From: Corallococcus exercitus | GTDB taxonomy: Bacteria > Myxococcota > Myxococcia > Myxococcales > Myxococcaceae | Assembly: GCF_003611585.1 (NCBI RefSeq) | Contig: NZ_RAVW01000033.1 | Span: forward strand, 1 to 38,286 | Direction of reading: 5' to 3' | DNA: 38,286 nucleotides | In this document: piece by piece, positions 25,157 to 32,430 of the stretch | Layout: every line of letters starts with the position of its first letter | Position numbering within the stretch: position 1 is the stretch's first letter | Program-made: the position numbers and the translations under genes | The notes under the pieces: model-generated | The model's input: the letters and a program-made list of their open reading frames with translations, nothing else | The model's database searches: none | What the model was told of the DNA's origin: nothing

Positions 25157-25209
25157 TGGCGGGCGCATCCGCGGCTTCCCCCCGAGCCGGGTCGCAGGAG
25201 CATCCCGTC

Positions 25210-25752
25210 GTGAGTCCGCAGGAAGAAGTCGTGTTCGGCCACACGGTCGAAGGATTGCTCGTGGCGCTGCAAGGGCATCTGGACGGTCCGCTGCGCGCGA
25301 AGCTCAAGGCCGTGGGCCTGGACCTGGACCGGAAGCTGGAGCCCGCGTACCCCAAGGCGCAGTGGTACCAGATGCTGGCGCTGGGCTCGGAGACGCTCTT
25401 CCCGGACCTGCCGGTGTCGCGAGCGCACTGGCACCTGGGGGAGCGGTTCATCTCCGCCTACTTCGCCACCAACATGGGCCGCGCGCTGCAGGGCGTGCTG
25501 AAGCTGGTGGGCCCCGCGCGCACGCTGGAGCGCACGACGCGCAACATGGCGTCGGGCAGCAACTATGTCCACGTGGACGTGGAGCGTCTGGCGCCCACGG
25601 ACTACCGGCTCAAGGTGAACGACGCCGGCACCCACCCGGAGTTCTTCGGCGCGCTGTGCCACTTCGGCACGCTGACCACGGGGGTGAAGAACCTCACCAC
25701 CGTGGTGGAGACCCGCGAGGGGATCTCCGCGACGTACCGGATGCGCTGGTAG
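25210..25752 (+). CDS. DUF2378/TIGR02265 family protein, copy 2
   Basis: 180 residues, closely similar along its whole length to copy 1 (identical VFGHTVEGLLVAL, LAPTDYRLKVN, CHFGTLTTGVK, SATYRMRW), so it is a recent tandem duplicate with a repeat spacing of about 680 bases. GTG 25210 has AGGAG nine bases upstream. Its stop lies 19 bases from the stop of the convergent large unknown gene. Confidence 0.88.
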   Translation: MSPQEEVVFGHTVEGLLVALQGHLDGPLRAKLKAVGLDLDRKLEPAYPKAQWYQMLALGSETLFPDLPVSRAHWHLGERFISAYFATNMGRALQGVLKLVGPARTLERTTRNMASGSNYVHVDVERLAPTDYRLKVNDAGTHPEFFGALCHFGTLTTGVKNLTTVVETREGISATYRMRW

Positions 25753-25759
25753 CGCGGAA

Positions 25760-25771
25760 GGGCCCGGGCCC
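25760..25771. terminator. Palindrome between convergent stop codons
   Basis: GGGCCCGGGCCC is a perfect 12-base palindrome filling most of the 19-base gap between the stops of DUF2378 copy 2 and the large minus-strand gene. It might act as a bidirectional terminator, but no T-tract follows on either side. Confidence 0.3.
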
Positions 25772-28039
25772 TCAGCCGTGGGAGACGACGAACTCCTGGT
25801 CTCCCACGCGCACCTGGAGCGTGCGCTGCACGCCCGAGTTCAGCTTCCACCGCACGGAGAGCTGATCCAGCCACGCCACGAACGCGGCGACGCGGAAGTC
25901 GTCGCACACCAGGTCGTCCAGGGCCGTGAACACCTGCTGCACCGCGGAGGTCGCGTCGTTCTCCGCGATGACGGTCTCCAGCTGGATGGCCTTGTTCAGC
26001 GCGCTGAGCTTGTCGAGCAGGTCCTTCCAGAACGCGTACACCTTGCCGTACGGCCGGCTCCCGATGTCGCCCCCGTAGCGCGACGCCTGCACGAGCACGT
26101 CCGAGAACGTGCCCGTGGCGCCGCTCTGCTCCCAGTGCGACGCGACGAAGCCGTCCGCGCCCGCCTGGGTCTTCAGGTGGTACGCCACGGTCGCCCTCGC
26201 CTTGTCCAACGTCCAGTCCTTCGCCCCGTCCTTGAGGTACGCGTCCCAGAGCGGCGTGTAGAGGTCCTCCCGGCGCTGGAGGCTGGTGCGCACGGGCTGG
26301 CTGGCCCGGGGCAGGGCTCGCGCCAGGCCGCGCGCGAAGGCGTTGCGTTCGAAGACGGGCTCGCTGCCCAGCTTCGCCAGCAGCCTGCGGAAGCTGGTGC
26401 TGTCCACCCGCAGCTCCAGCCGCGTGGTGGTCTTCGTGCCGGCGGGCGCCGCGCGGAAGAGGCGCTCCACCAGCGCCGGTGCGTCCGCCGGGAGGACCGC
26501 GCCCCAGACGGTGGCGGCATCCACCGCGCGCTGGATCAGCTCCTTCGACAGCCCGTCCTCCACCTCGCTCTGCGCGAAGAGGGAGTAGTCGAACTCGTCC
26601 GCGCTGGGCGTGAGGCTGAAGCGCGGCATCTGGGCGTTGAAGTCCAGGCCCCAGCGGGAGGTCTTCCCGTACAGCAGCCCGGAGCTCGTGTAGCTGCGCG
26701 CGCCCAGGAAGGCGTAGCGGCGCGGGCCCTGGCGGTGGTCGCGGGACGCGTGCTGGACCACGGACTTGAGCTTCCGCCGGTCCTCCTGCGAGGCGAAGTT
26801 GACGTCGCGCCAGCCCAGGCCCAGGCCCCAGACGCGCTGGGACTCCACGGACTTCATGTGGAAGTAGCGCCGCAGCCACGCGTCCTTCACCCGGTGCTGG
26901 ATGGACGCCAGGTCGCCGGAGACGAACGCGCCGTGCGCGCCCGCCAGCTCCCCGACGGGCACCTCCAGCTCCAGGAGGGTCGCGTCCTCGGTGCTCCGCG
27001 CGTATTCGTATTCGAAGCCCGCCTTGAGCGCTCCGCTCACCACGCTCTCGACGAAGTCCTTCAGCTCCTCGTACGCGGCCTTCACCGACGCCAGCGAGGG
27101 CTCCACCGCCTTGAGGAACCCCAGCTGCTTCAGCAGCGCGGCGGCCACCTGGAGCAGCGCGGGCATGAGCGCGCCCTGCTCCAGGCCCTCGACGATCTTC
27201 AGGGCGTCCTGCACCTTGGCGTCCGCGGCGCCCAGGATGGAGGCGAGCAGCGGCGACGAGTAGTCCAGCGACACGCCCGCGGACACGTGCACCGCCGCGG
27301 CGTCCGACGTGGCCTTGCGGACCGACACGCGGAACGGCCCGCCGTCCTGGGGCCGCGAGAAGACGATGCGGAACTCGTCCTGGAGCGACACCGTGCCGCC
27401 GATGGACGCGCCCGCCTCCGCCTTCAGTTCGAACACCAGCTGTCCGGCCAGCCGCTTGGCGAGCGCCGCCACCAGGGACGTGCTGATGGCGGACCAGGAC
27501 ACCTTCACCCCGGCCTTCAGCTCCACGCGCGTCTGGAACGACAGCGCGTCTCCGGGCTGGAGCGCCTGCACATCCCCCAGCACGAACGGCAGGCGCAGGG
27601 ACTTCGCGTCCGAACCCAGCGCGTCCTCCAGCGTCTTCGTGGCGGCGTGGTGCCGGTAGTCCGCCACCTTCACCTGGAGCGAACCGCCGCCGCTCAGCTC
27701 GACGAAGGGGAAGTTCCCCTGGCCGTTGGCCTCCGCGCTCAGCTCCGCCGCGTACTTCAGCCAGCACCCGGCCCCGTCCGGCGAGAAGAGGGGCTCCACC
27801 GTGGAGCCGTCCAGCTCCTTCGGGGGCACGCCGATGATGCCGTACGCGTCCTGGTCGTCCCGGTCGTTGAAGAGCTCCACGGGGACCTTGAGCGCTCCCG
27901 CCAGCGACACCTTGCCGCCCTGGATGGGGATGGCCGGGGTGCCGTTCAACTCCGCGTGACCCAGCGCCTGCTCGTGCGCGGCGTTGCCCAGCGCGAGCTT
28001 CAGCGTGTTCACCGCGGGAATCTGGATGCTCCAGCTCAT
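25772..28039 (-). CDS. Large hypothetical protein of unknown function
   Basis: A 755-residue protein whose start (ATG 28039, GGGGGA five bases upstream) is well placed. I recognise no domain. The N-terminal 300 residues look beta-rich with many short strands (SIQIPAVNTLKLALGN; IPIQGGKVSLAGALKVPVELF), followed by a helical middle (LLASILGAADAKVQDALKIVEG... LKDFVESVVSG) and an alpha/beta C-terminal half rich in Arg, Trp and Tyr. No signal peptide, membrane segment or catalytic motif stands out. It sits on the opposite strand between two DUF2378 paralogues. Codon use resembles its neighbours, so it is a real gene. Confidence 0.85.
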   Translation of the reverse strand: MSWSIQIPAVNTLKLALGNAAHEQALGHAELNGTPAIPIQGGKVSLAGALKVPVELFNDRDDQDAYGIIGVPPKELDGSTVEPLFSPDGAGCWLKYAAELSAEANGQGNFPFVELSGGGSLQVKVADYRHHAATKTLEDALGSDAKSLRLPFVLGDVQALQPGDALSFQTRVELKAGVKVSWSAISTSLVAALAKRLAGQLVFELKAEAGASIGGTVSLQDEFRIVFSRPQDGGPFRVSVRKATSDAAAVHVSAGVSLDYSSPLLASILGAADAKVQDALKIVEGLEQGALMPALLQVAAALLKQLGFLKAVEPSLASVKAAYEELKDFVESVVSGALKAGFEYEYARSTEDATLLELEVPVGELAGAHGAFVSGDLASIQHRVKDAWLRRYFHMKSVESQRVWGLGLGWRDVNFASQEDRRKLKSVVQHASRDHRQGPRRYAFLGARSYTSSGLLYGKTSRWGLDFNAQMPRFSLTPSADEFDYSLFAQSEVEDGLSKELIQRAVDAATVWGAVLPADAPALVERLFRAAPAGTKTTTRLELRVDSTSFRRLLAKLGSEPVFERNAFARGLARALPRASQPVRTSLQRREDLYTPLWDAYLKDGAKDWTLDKARATVAYHLKTQAGADGFVASHWEQSGATGTFSDVLVQASRYGGDIGSRPYGKVYAFWKDLLDKLSALNKAIQLETVIAENDATSAVQQVFTALDDLVCDDFRVAAFVAWLDQLSVRWKLNSGVQRTLQVRVGDQEFVVSHG

Positions 28040-28180
28040 GAGGTCCCCCGAAACGTGAAATGCCGCCGTCGCATGGACAGCTGAGCAATCATTGCCGTGA
28101 GGCCTGCCCGGACGCTTCTGACGACAGGGAGGTGCGACTGTCCTCACCGTGAAATCGTCATCACCCCGGGGATGTAGGGG

Positions 28181-28210
28181 TTGTCCACAAGTTGGTATCC
28201 GGTCTAACCA
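28181..28210 (+). promoter_or_regulatory. Promoter-like element of DUF2378 copy 3
   Basis: TTGTCC (28181-28186), an 18-base spacer, then TAACCA (28205-28210), 50 bases before the GTG start, in the 221-base divergent region shared with the large unknown gene. It resembles the elements before copies 1 and 2, but the 23-base upstream block is absent here. Confidence 0.35.
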
Positions 28211-28260
28211 GGGGGCACCCAGCCGCGTCATCCCCCGAGCCGCGGCGGGAGGAGCCCCTC

Positions 28261-28803
28261 GTGTCGAACCCGTCCGAGATCGTCTTCGGCCATACGGTCG
28301 AAGGACTGCTGTTGGCCCTGAAGGGCCGGCTGGAAGGCCCGTTGCGCGCGAAGCTGAAGGACGCCGGGCTGGACCTGGACCGGAAGCTGGAGCCCGCGTA
28401 CCCCAACGCCGTCTGGCAGCGCGTGTTGCAGACCGTCGCGACGGAGCTGTTCCCGAACGTGTCCATGAACGAGGCGCAGTGGCTGCTGGGCGAGCGCTTC
28501 ATCGCGGGCTACTTCGAGACGAACATGGGCCGCGCGCTCCAGACGGTGCTGAAGCTGCTGGGGCCCGCGCGCGCGCTGGAGCGCACGTCGCGCAACCTGG
28601 CCTCCGGCAGCAACTTCCTGCACGTGGACGTGGAGCGGCTGTCGGACACGGACTACCGCATCAAGGTGAGCGAGGGCGGGACCTACCCGGAGTTCATCGG
28701 CTCCATCTGCCACCACGCGACGCTGGCCACCGGCGTGAAGGGGCTCACCACCGTGGTCGAGGCCCGCCAGGGCCGCGCCGCCACCTACCGCGTCCGCTGG
28801 TAG
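28261..28803 (+). CDS. DUF2378/TIGR02265 family protein, copy 3
   Basis: 180 residues, the same length as the other two but more diverged (VFGHTVEGLLLAL, GLDLDRKLEPAYPNA, LGERFIAGYFETNMG, SGSNFLHVDVERL, ATYRVRW). The GTG at 28261 has GGAGGAG six bases upstream; the leader from CCCCCGAGCCG through AGGAG to GTG is also shared with copy 2. The 3' end overlaps the convergent acyltransferase gene by 19 bases, which is short but real since both C-termini fit their families. Confidence 0.88.
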   Translation: MSNPSEIVFGHTVEGLLLALKGRLEGPLRAKLKDAGLDLDRKLEPAYPNAVWQRVLQTVATELFPNVSMNEAQWLLGERFIAGYFETNMGRALQTVLKLLGPARALERTSRNLASGSNFLHVDVERLSDTDYRIKVSEGGTYPEFIGSICHHATLATGVKGLTTVVEARQGRAATYRVRW

Positions 28804-29537
28804 TCGCGCGCCGCGTCCAGCAGCCCCTGCACCGCGCCCGTCACCTCGCGGTGCACCGTCAAGAGCGCCTCCCGGTCCCCCGCGTCGAACCCCGGGGCCA
28901 GATGGGTTGCCAGGGGCTCACCTACCCACTGGGTCATCTTCACGGGGAAGGGCAGGGACAGCGGCCACAGGCCCGTGGCGCCCACGCCCAGCCACAGCGG
29001 CAGCCGCCCGGGCATCCCCACGCGCTTGCCCCACGCGTAGCCGTCATTGAGGCCCACGTACGCGTCGTCCATGCCGTGGCCCGCGATGGGGACGATGGGC
29101 AGCCCGTGGCGCACGGCCAGCCGCAGGTAGCCCAGCCGCTCTCCCCAGTCCACGCGGTAGCGGTGCCGGAAGTCGCGGCAGCCCTCGCGCGTGCCTCCCG
29201 GCTGCACCAGCACGTGCTCGCCCTTCGCCACCGCTTGCGCCAGCAGCGGCCCGTCCCCCGTGACGAAGCCCAGCCCGTCCGCCACCTGCCGCAGGCCGGG
29301 GATGCGGTCGAACGCGCCGTGCGCGATGCCGTGGGGCAGGTAGCCCAGCCGGTCGTGCAGCGTCACCGTCAGCATGCACAGGTCCACCGCCAGGGGCCGC
29401 CCGTGGTAGCCCACCAGCAGCTTCGCGCCGGGGCGTAGCAGCGGCTCCAGGTTCACCACCTCGTAGCGGTGGTAGCGCTGGAGCAGGCGGAACGTCGTCA
29501 GCCACGCGGCCCTCGCCGCCACCGCGGTTGCCGTCAC
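28785..29537 (-). CDS. Lysophospholipid/diacylglycerol acyltransferase-like protein
   Basis: A 250-residue acyltransferase of the PlsC/TMEM68-like group. The catalytic His/Asp region is GYHGRPLAVD (H45...D52), and the acceptor-binding loop is QPGGTREG (residues 112-119), preceded by GFVTGDGPLLAQAV. It would transfer an acyl group to a glycerolipid or similar acceptor at the membrane. The GTG start at 29537 lies in a four-base GTGA overlap with the upstream KAS III-like gene; a much longer open frame extends upstream but belongs to that gene's shadow. It is the last of three coupled lipid genes. Confidence 0.87.
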   Translation of the reverse strand: MTATAVAARAAWLTTFRLLQRYHRYEVVNLEPLLRPGAKLLVGYHGRPLAVDLCMLTVTLHDRLGYLPHGIAHGAFDRIPGLRQVADGLGFVTGDGPLLAQAVAKGEHVLVQPGGTREGCRDFRHRYRVDWGERLGYLRLAVRHGLPIVPIAGHGMDDAYVGLNDGYAWGKRVGMPGRLPLWLGVGATGLWPLSLPFPVKMTQWVGEPLATHLAPGFDAGDREALLTVHREVTGAVQGLLDAARDYQRTR

Positions 29538-30502
29538 CCGGCCACCCGGTACAGCACCGCGCCGTGCGCCACGCCCGCGCCCACGCCCACCATCAACACC
29601 CGGTCCCCGGGCTTCACCGGCCGCGTGCGCCACAGCCGGTCCAACCCCGTGCCCAGCGACGCGGAGCCCACGCTGCCCACCGTGTCCACCACCGTGACGC
29701 TCTTGTCCGCGGGCACCTCCAGCGCCTGGAGGATGGCCGCGAACATGCTCCCGTTCGGCTGGTGCGTGAGCACCCACTCCACGTCCTCCACCGTCAGCCC
29801 CGCACCCTGAAGCACCGCCGACGCCGCGCGCGTCAGCGCCCCCAGCGCCACGCGGGTCATGTCCCGCGACGGCGTGAGGAAGCGCATGCCTTCGCGCTGG
29901 CCTGTCTGGTGCGGGTTCTCCAGGACGACGTCCGGCGGCAGCGTGCCGTCGTTGCCGAACGCCGCTCCCAGCACGCCCTCGCCGGGCCGCGCCTCTCCCA
30001 GCACCACCGCCGCCGCCGCGTCGCCCAGCACCAGGTAGGGGCGCGGATCCTCCGGCCGCGTGGTGCGCGACAGCAGCTCCACGGACACCACGCCCACCGG
30101 CCCCAGCCCCGTCGCCACCGAGCGCGCCGCCAGGTCGAACGCGCTCAAGAACCCCATGCACGCGTTGCCCACGTCCATCGCGTCGCACGTGCCGGACAGC
30201 CCCAGCGCCGCCGCCACCCGGCTGCCGTTGGCCGGCGTGGTGACGTCCCCGCCCATGGACGACACGAAGAGGATCCGCTTGAGCGCCGTCGCCGGAAGCC
30301 CCGCCGCCTGCAAGGCCTCCCGCAGGGCCTGGGCCCCCAGGTCCGCCGCGCGCGTCCCCGCCGGAGCGAAGTGCCGCGTGCGGATGCCCGTCTTGCGCTC
30401 CACCTCCGCCGCGTCGCGGCCCACGCGCGCGCAGACCTCCGCGGTCGTCACCGGCGGACCGGGCAGCACGCTCGCGGTGCCGAGGATGCGCACGGGAATC
30501 AC
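29534..30502 (-). CDS. 3-oxoacyl-ACP synthase III-like (FabH-like) enzyme
   Basis: A 322-residue thiolase-fold protein with the KAS III layout: ERKTGIRTRHF, the nucleophile C115 in DVGNACMGFLSA, LGDAAAAVVLG, catalytic H247 in THQPNGSMF and VGVGAGVAHGAVLYR at the end. The third catalytic position, normally Asn in GN-x-SAAS, is Ser277 (VGSVGSAS), so the condensing triad is Cys-His-Ser. Variant triads occur in FabH-like acyltransferases, and this protein may condense, transfer or hydrolyse acyl chains instead of starting fatty acid synthesis. The GTG start is in a GTGA overlap with the patatin gene. Confidence 0.88.
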   Translation of the reverse strand: MIPVRILGTASVLPGPPVTTAEVCARVGRDAAEVERKTGIRTRHFAPAGTRAADLGAQALREALQAAGLPATALKRILFVSSMGGDVTTPANGSRVAAALGLSGTCDAMDVGNACMGFLSAFDLAARSVATGLGPVGVVSVELLSRTTRPEDPRPYLVLGDAAAAVVLGEARPGEGVLGAAFGNDGTLPPDVVLENPHQTGQREGMRFLTPSRDMTRVALGALTRAASAVLQGAGLTVEDVEWVLTHQPNGSMFAAILQALEVPADKSVTVVDTVGSVGSASLGTGLDRLWRTRPVKPGDRVLMVGVGAGVAHGAVLYRVAG

Positions 30503-32343
30503 GCGGCCCTCTTTCCACCAGACGGCGTCCTGCGCACGCGCAGCGACTCCCACGCCTGCTTGAGCTCCAGCAGCTTCTGCTCCAGGCCCATGTCGCGCGC
30601 GGCCTCGTCCAGCACCGCGTCCACGTGCGTGAAGCGCATGGACCCCATCAGCGGATGGTCGCGCGTGCCCACGTCGTATCGCAGGTCCCCTCGCGCGGAC
30701 TCCAGGTCGCCGTTGCGGTGCAGCAGCAGCACGCCGCTGGCCAGCAGGTCCTTCGCGCGCGCCACCGGGTTGAGCGCGGAGAGGAACAGCCCCACCGCCC
30801 CGGGCAGCAGCGGCCGCGCGGCGTGGTGGTGGCCCGCGGGGAAGATGTTGCTGGAGAAGACCAGGTCCGCACCCGCGTTGAGCAGCACCTCCACCGGCAC
30901 CATGCTGGTGAAGGCCCCGTCCACGTAGCGAGCGGGCGGCTGGAGCGTGGGCGCCCAGACTCCTGGAGCGGATCCACTCGCGCGCACCGCCAGCGCCAGC
31001 GGCCCCTTCTCCAGCACCACGCAGCGGCCCGTGGTCAGGTCCGTCGTCACCGGCAGGAAGCCCATGGGCAGCTCCTCCAGCGCCAGGTCTCCCAAATCGC
31101 CGCGCACCAGCCACTCCATGGCCTGCGTCGTCACCACGGAGGACAGCGCCGCGGCGGACAGGTGCCCGCCGCTGGCGCGGTGCTGGAGCCGGCGCAGGCC
31201 GTCCAATCCCTCGCGGCCGTCGCGCGCGGTGCCGCAGTAGTACGCGCCCACCAGCGAGCCCATGCTCGCGCCGCTGAGGAAGTCCACCGGCACGTCCAGC
31301 GCGGCCAGCCTGCGCAGCAGGTGCACGTGGTAGAAGCCCCACACGCCGCCGCCGCTGAGCGCCAGCCCCACGCGCCGCCCGGTGATGGCGCGCGCCCACC
31401 GCGACAGCGCGTCCCGCGTCCCCGCGTCCAACCCCAGCGCCGCCAGCGGACGTGAGTCCCCGGGGCGCACCATCAGCCGCTCCCAGTCCAGCCGCAGCCG
31501 GCACCCGGGCGGCGGCGCGTCCTCGTCCCAGCCGTCCTCGTCCGGCAGCGCGCGCCCGCGCAGCGTCGGGCTGGCCCGCGGCCGCCACGGCGACAGCAGC
31601 ACGGTGGGCAGCACCGGCGCTCCGGGGGGCCCCGCGCCGTCCGCCTCACCGCCGGGCGGCACCAGCAACACCTCGCGCGGCGTCAGGCCCTCCGGCACCG
31701 GCACGCCCTCCACCAGTACGCAGTCGAAGTCCTCGCCCTCCGTGAAGAACGGCGAGCGCGGGCCCACCGTGCGGCGGAACACGCCGTCCGCGCCGCGCAC
31801 CGTGCCCTCCGCGCGCTTCGTCCCCGCGTGCACGAGCAGCACGCGGTCCCCGAAGTCGTGGACCATCACCTTCGCCACCAGCTCCACCAGCGTGGACAGC
31901 ACCGCCGGCGGCAGCTCCAGCCCCTGCGTGCGGAACGTCACCACGTCCACCCGTGGCGGGATTCCGGCGTGACGGGGCGTTCCCGCCGCCGCCTCCAGCT
32001 CCGCGCGAGGAAGGAAGAGGGCGTGCGACGACGCGGACTCCGCCGTCACCGTGACGGGCCACGCGCCGCGCGCGAGCGCCTCCACGCCCAGCGACATGCC
32101 GGAGCGCAGGTGCAGGAGCACCGTCCCTCCCGCCGTCACCCGCCACTCGCCCGAGCGCAGGAGGTAGACGCCGTCCACCGGATCGCCTTCGCGGCAGATG
32201 CCCTCGCCCGGCAGGGGCTCCACCGGCCGAGCCCTCTCCAACAGGCGGAGGAGGACGGACGCACGCGTGTGGCGCAGCGCGGGAGCCTGCTTCAACGTGT
32301 ACAGCCACCGACGCCGCTCATCGACAGTCAGGGGAGAAGCCAT
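30499..32343 (-). CDS. cNMP-binding domain-patatin lipase (NTE-like)
   Basis: A 614-residue protein. Residues about 30-115 form a cyclic-nucleotide-binding-type domain (GEGICREGDPVDGVYLLRSGEW). A middle region of about 200 residues is unassigned. The C-terminal patatin domain has the oxyanion loop LALSGGGVWGFYHVHLL, nucleophile S360 in GASMGS and catalytic D475 in YVDGAF. This is the architecture of neuropathy-target-esterase-type phospholipases, which deacylate membrane lysophospholipids or phospholipids. It is the first gene of the operon with the KAS III-like and acyltransferase genes and could supply fatty acids or lyso-lipids to them. The ATG at 32343 lacks a strong ribosome-binding site. 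Confidence 0.9.
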   Translation of the reverse strand: MASPLTVDERRRWLYTLKQAPALRHTRASVLLRLLERARPVEPLPGEGICREGDPVDGVYLLRSGEWRVTAGGTVLLHLRSGMSLGVEALARGAWPVTVTAESASSHALFLPRAELEAAAGTPRHAGIPPRVDVVTFRTQGLELPPAVLSTLVELVAKVMVHDFGDRVLLVHAGTKRAEGTVRGADGVFRRTVGPRSPFFTEGEDFDCVLVEGVPVPEGLTPREVLLVPPGGEADGAGPPGAPVLPTVLLSPWRPRASPTLRGRALPDEDGWDEDAPPPGCRLRLDWERLMVRPGDSRPLAALGLDAGTRDALSRWARAITGRRVGLALSGGGVWGFYHVHLLRRLAALDVPVDFLSGASMGSLVGAYYCGTARDGREGLDGLRRLQHRASGGHLSAAALSSVVTTQAMEWLVRGDLGDLALEELPMGFLPVTTDLTTGRCVVLEKGPLALAVRASGSAPGVWAPTLQPPARYVDGAFTSMVPVEVLLNAGADLVFSSNIFPAGHHHAARPLLPGAVGLFLSALNPVARAKDLLASGVLLLHRNGDLESARGDLRYDVGTRDHPLMGSMRFTHVDAVLDEAARDMGLEQKLLELKQAWESLRVRRTPSGGKRAA

Positions 32344-32400
32344 GCGTCGCCCAAGGATAACCAGGACGCTCCGGCGCGGGATAGCGCACCCGAGTGCCTG

Positions 32401-32413
32401 CCCGCTGTGCGGG
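32401..32413 (-). terminator. Possible stem-loop after the efflux operon
   Basis: CCCGC-(3)-GCGGG lies 17 bases past the pump gene's stop, in the 87-base gap before the patatin gene. The stem is short and no T-tract follows, so termination here is only a suggestion. Confidence 0.25.
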
Positions 32414-32430
32414 TCCTTCGCGACGCGCTG

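Noticed and set aside
29538-30518. Long upstream extension of the acyltransferase frame
   Set aside because: Gly/Ala/Arg-rich shadow of the KAS III-like gene; the GTG at 29537 fits the family N-terminus.
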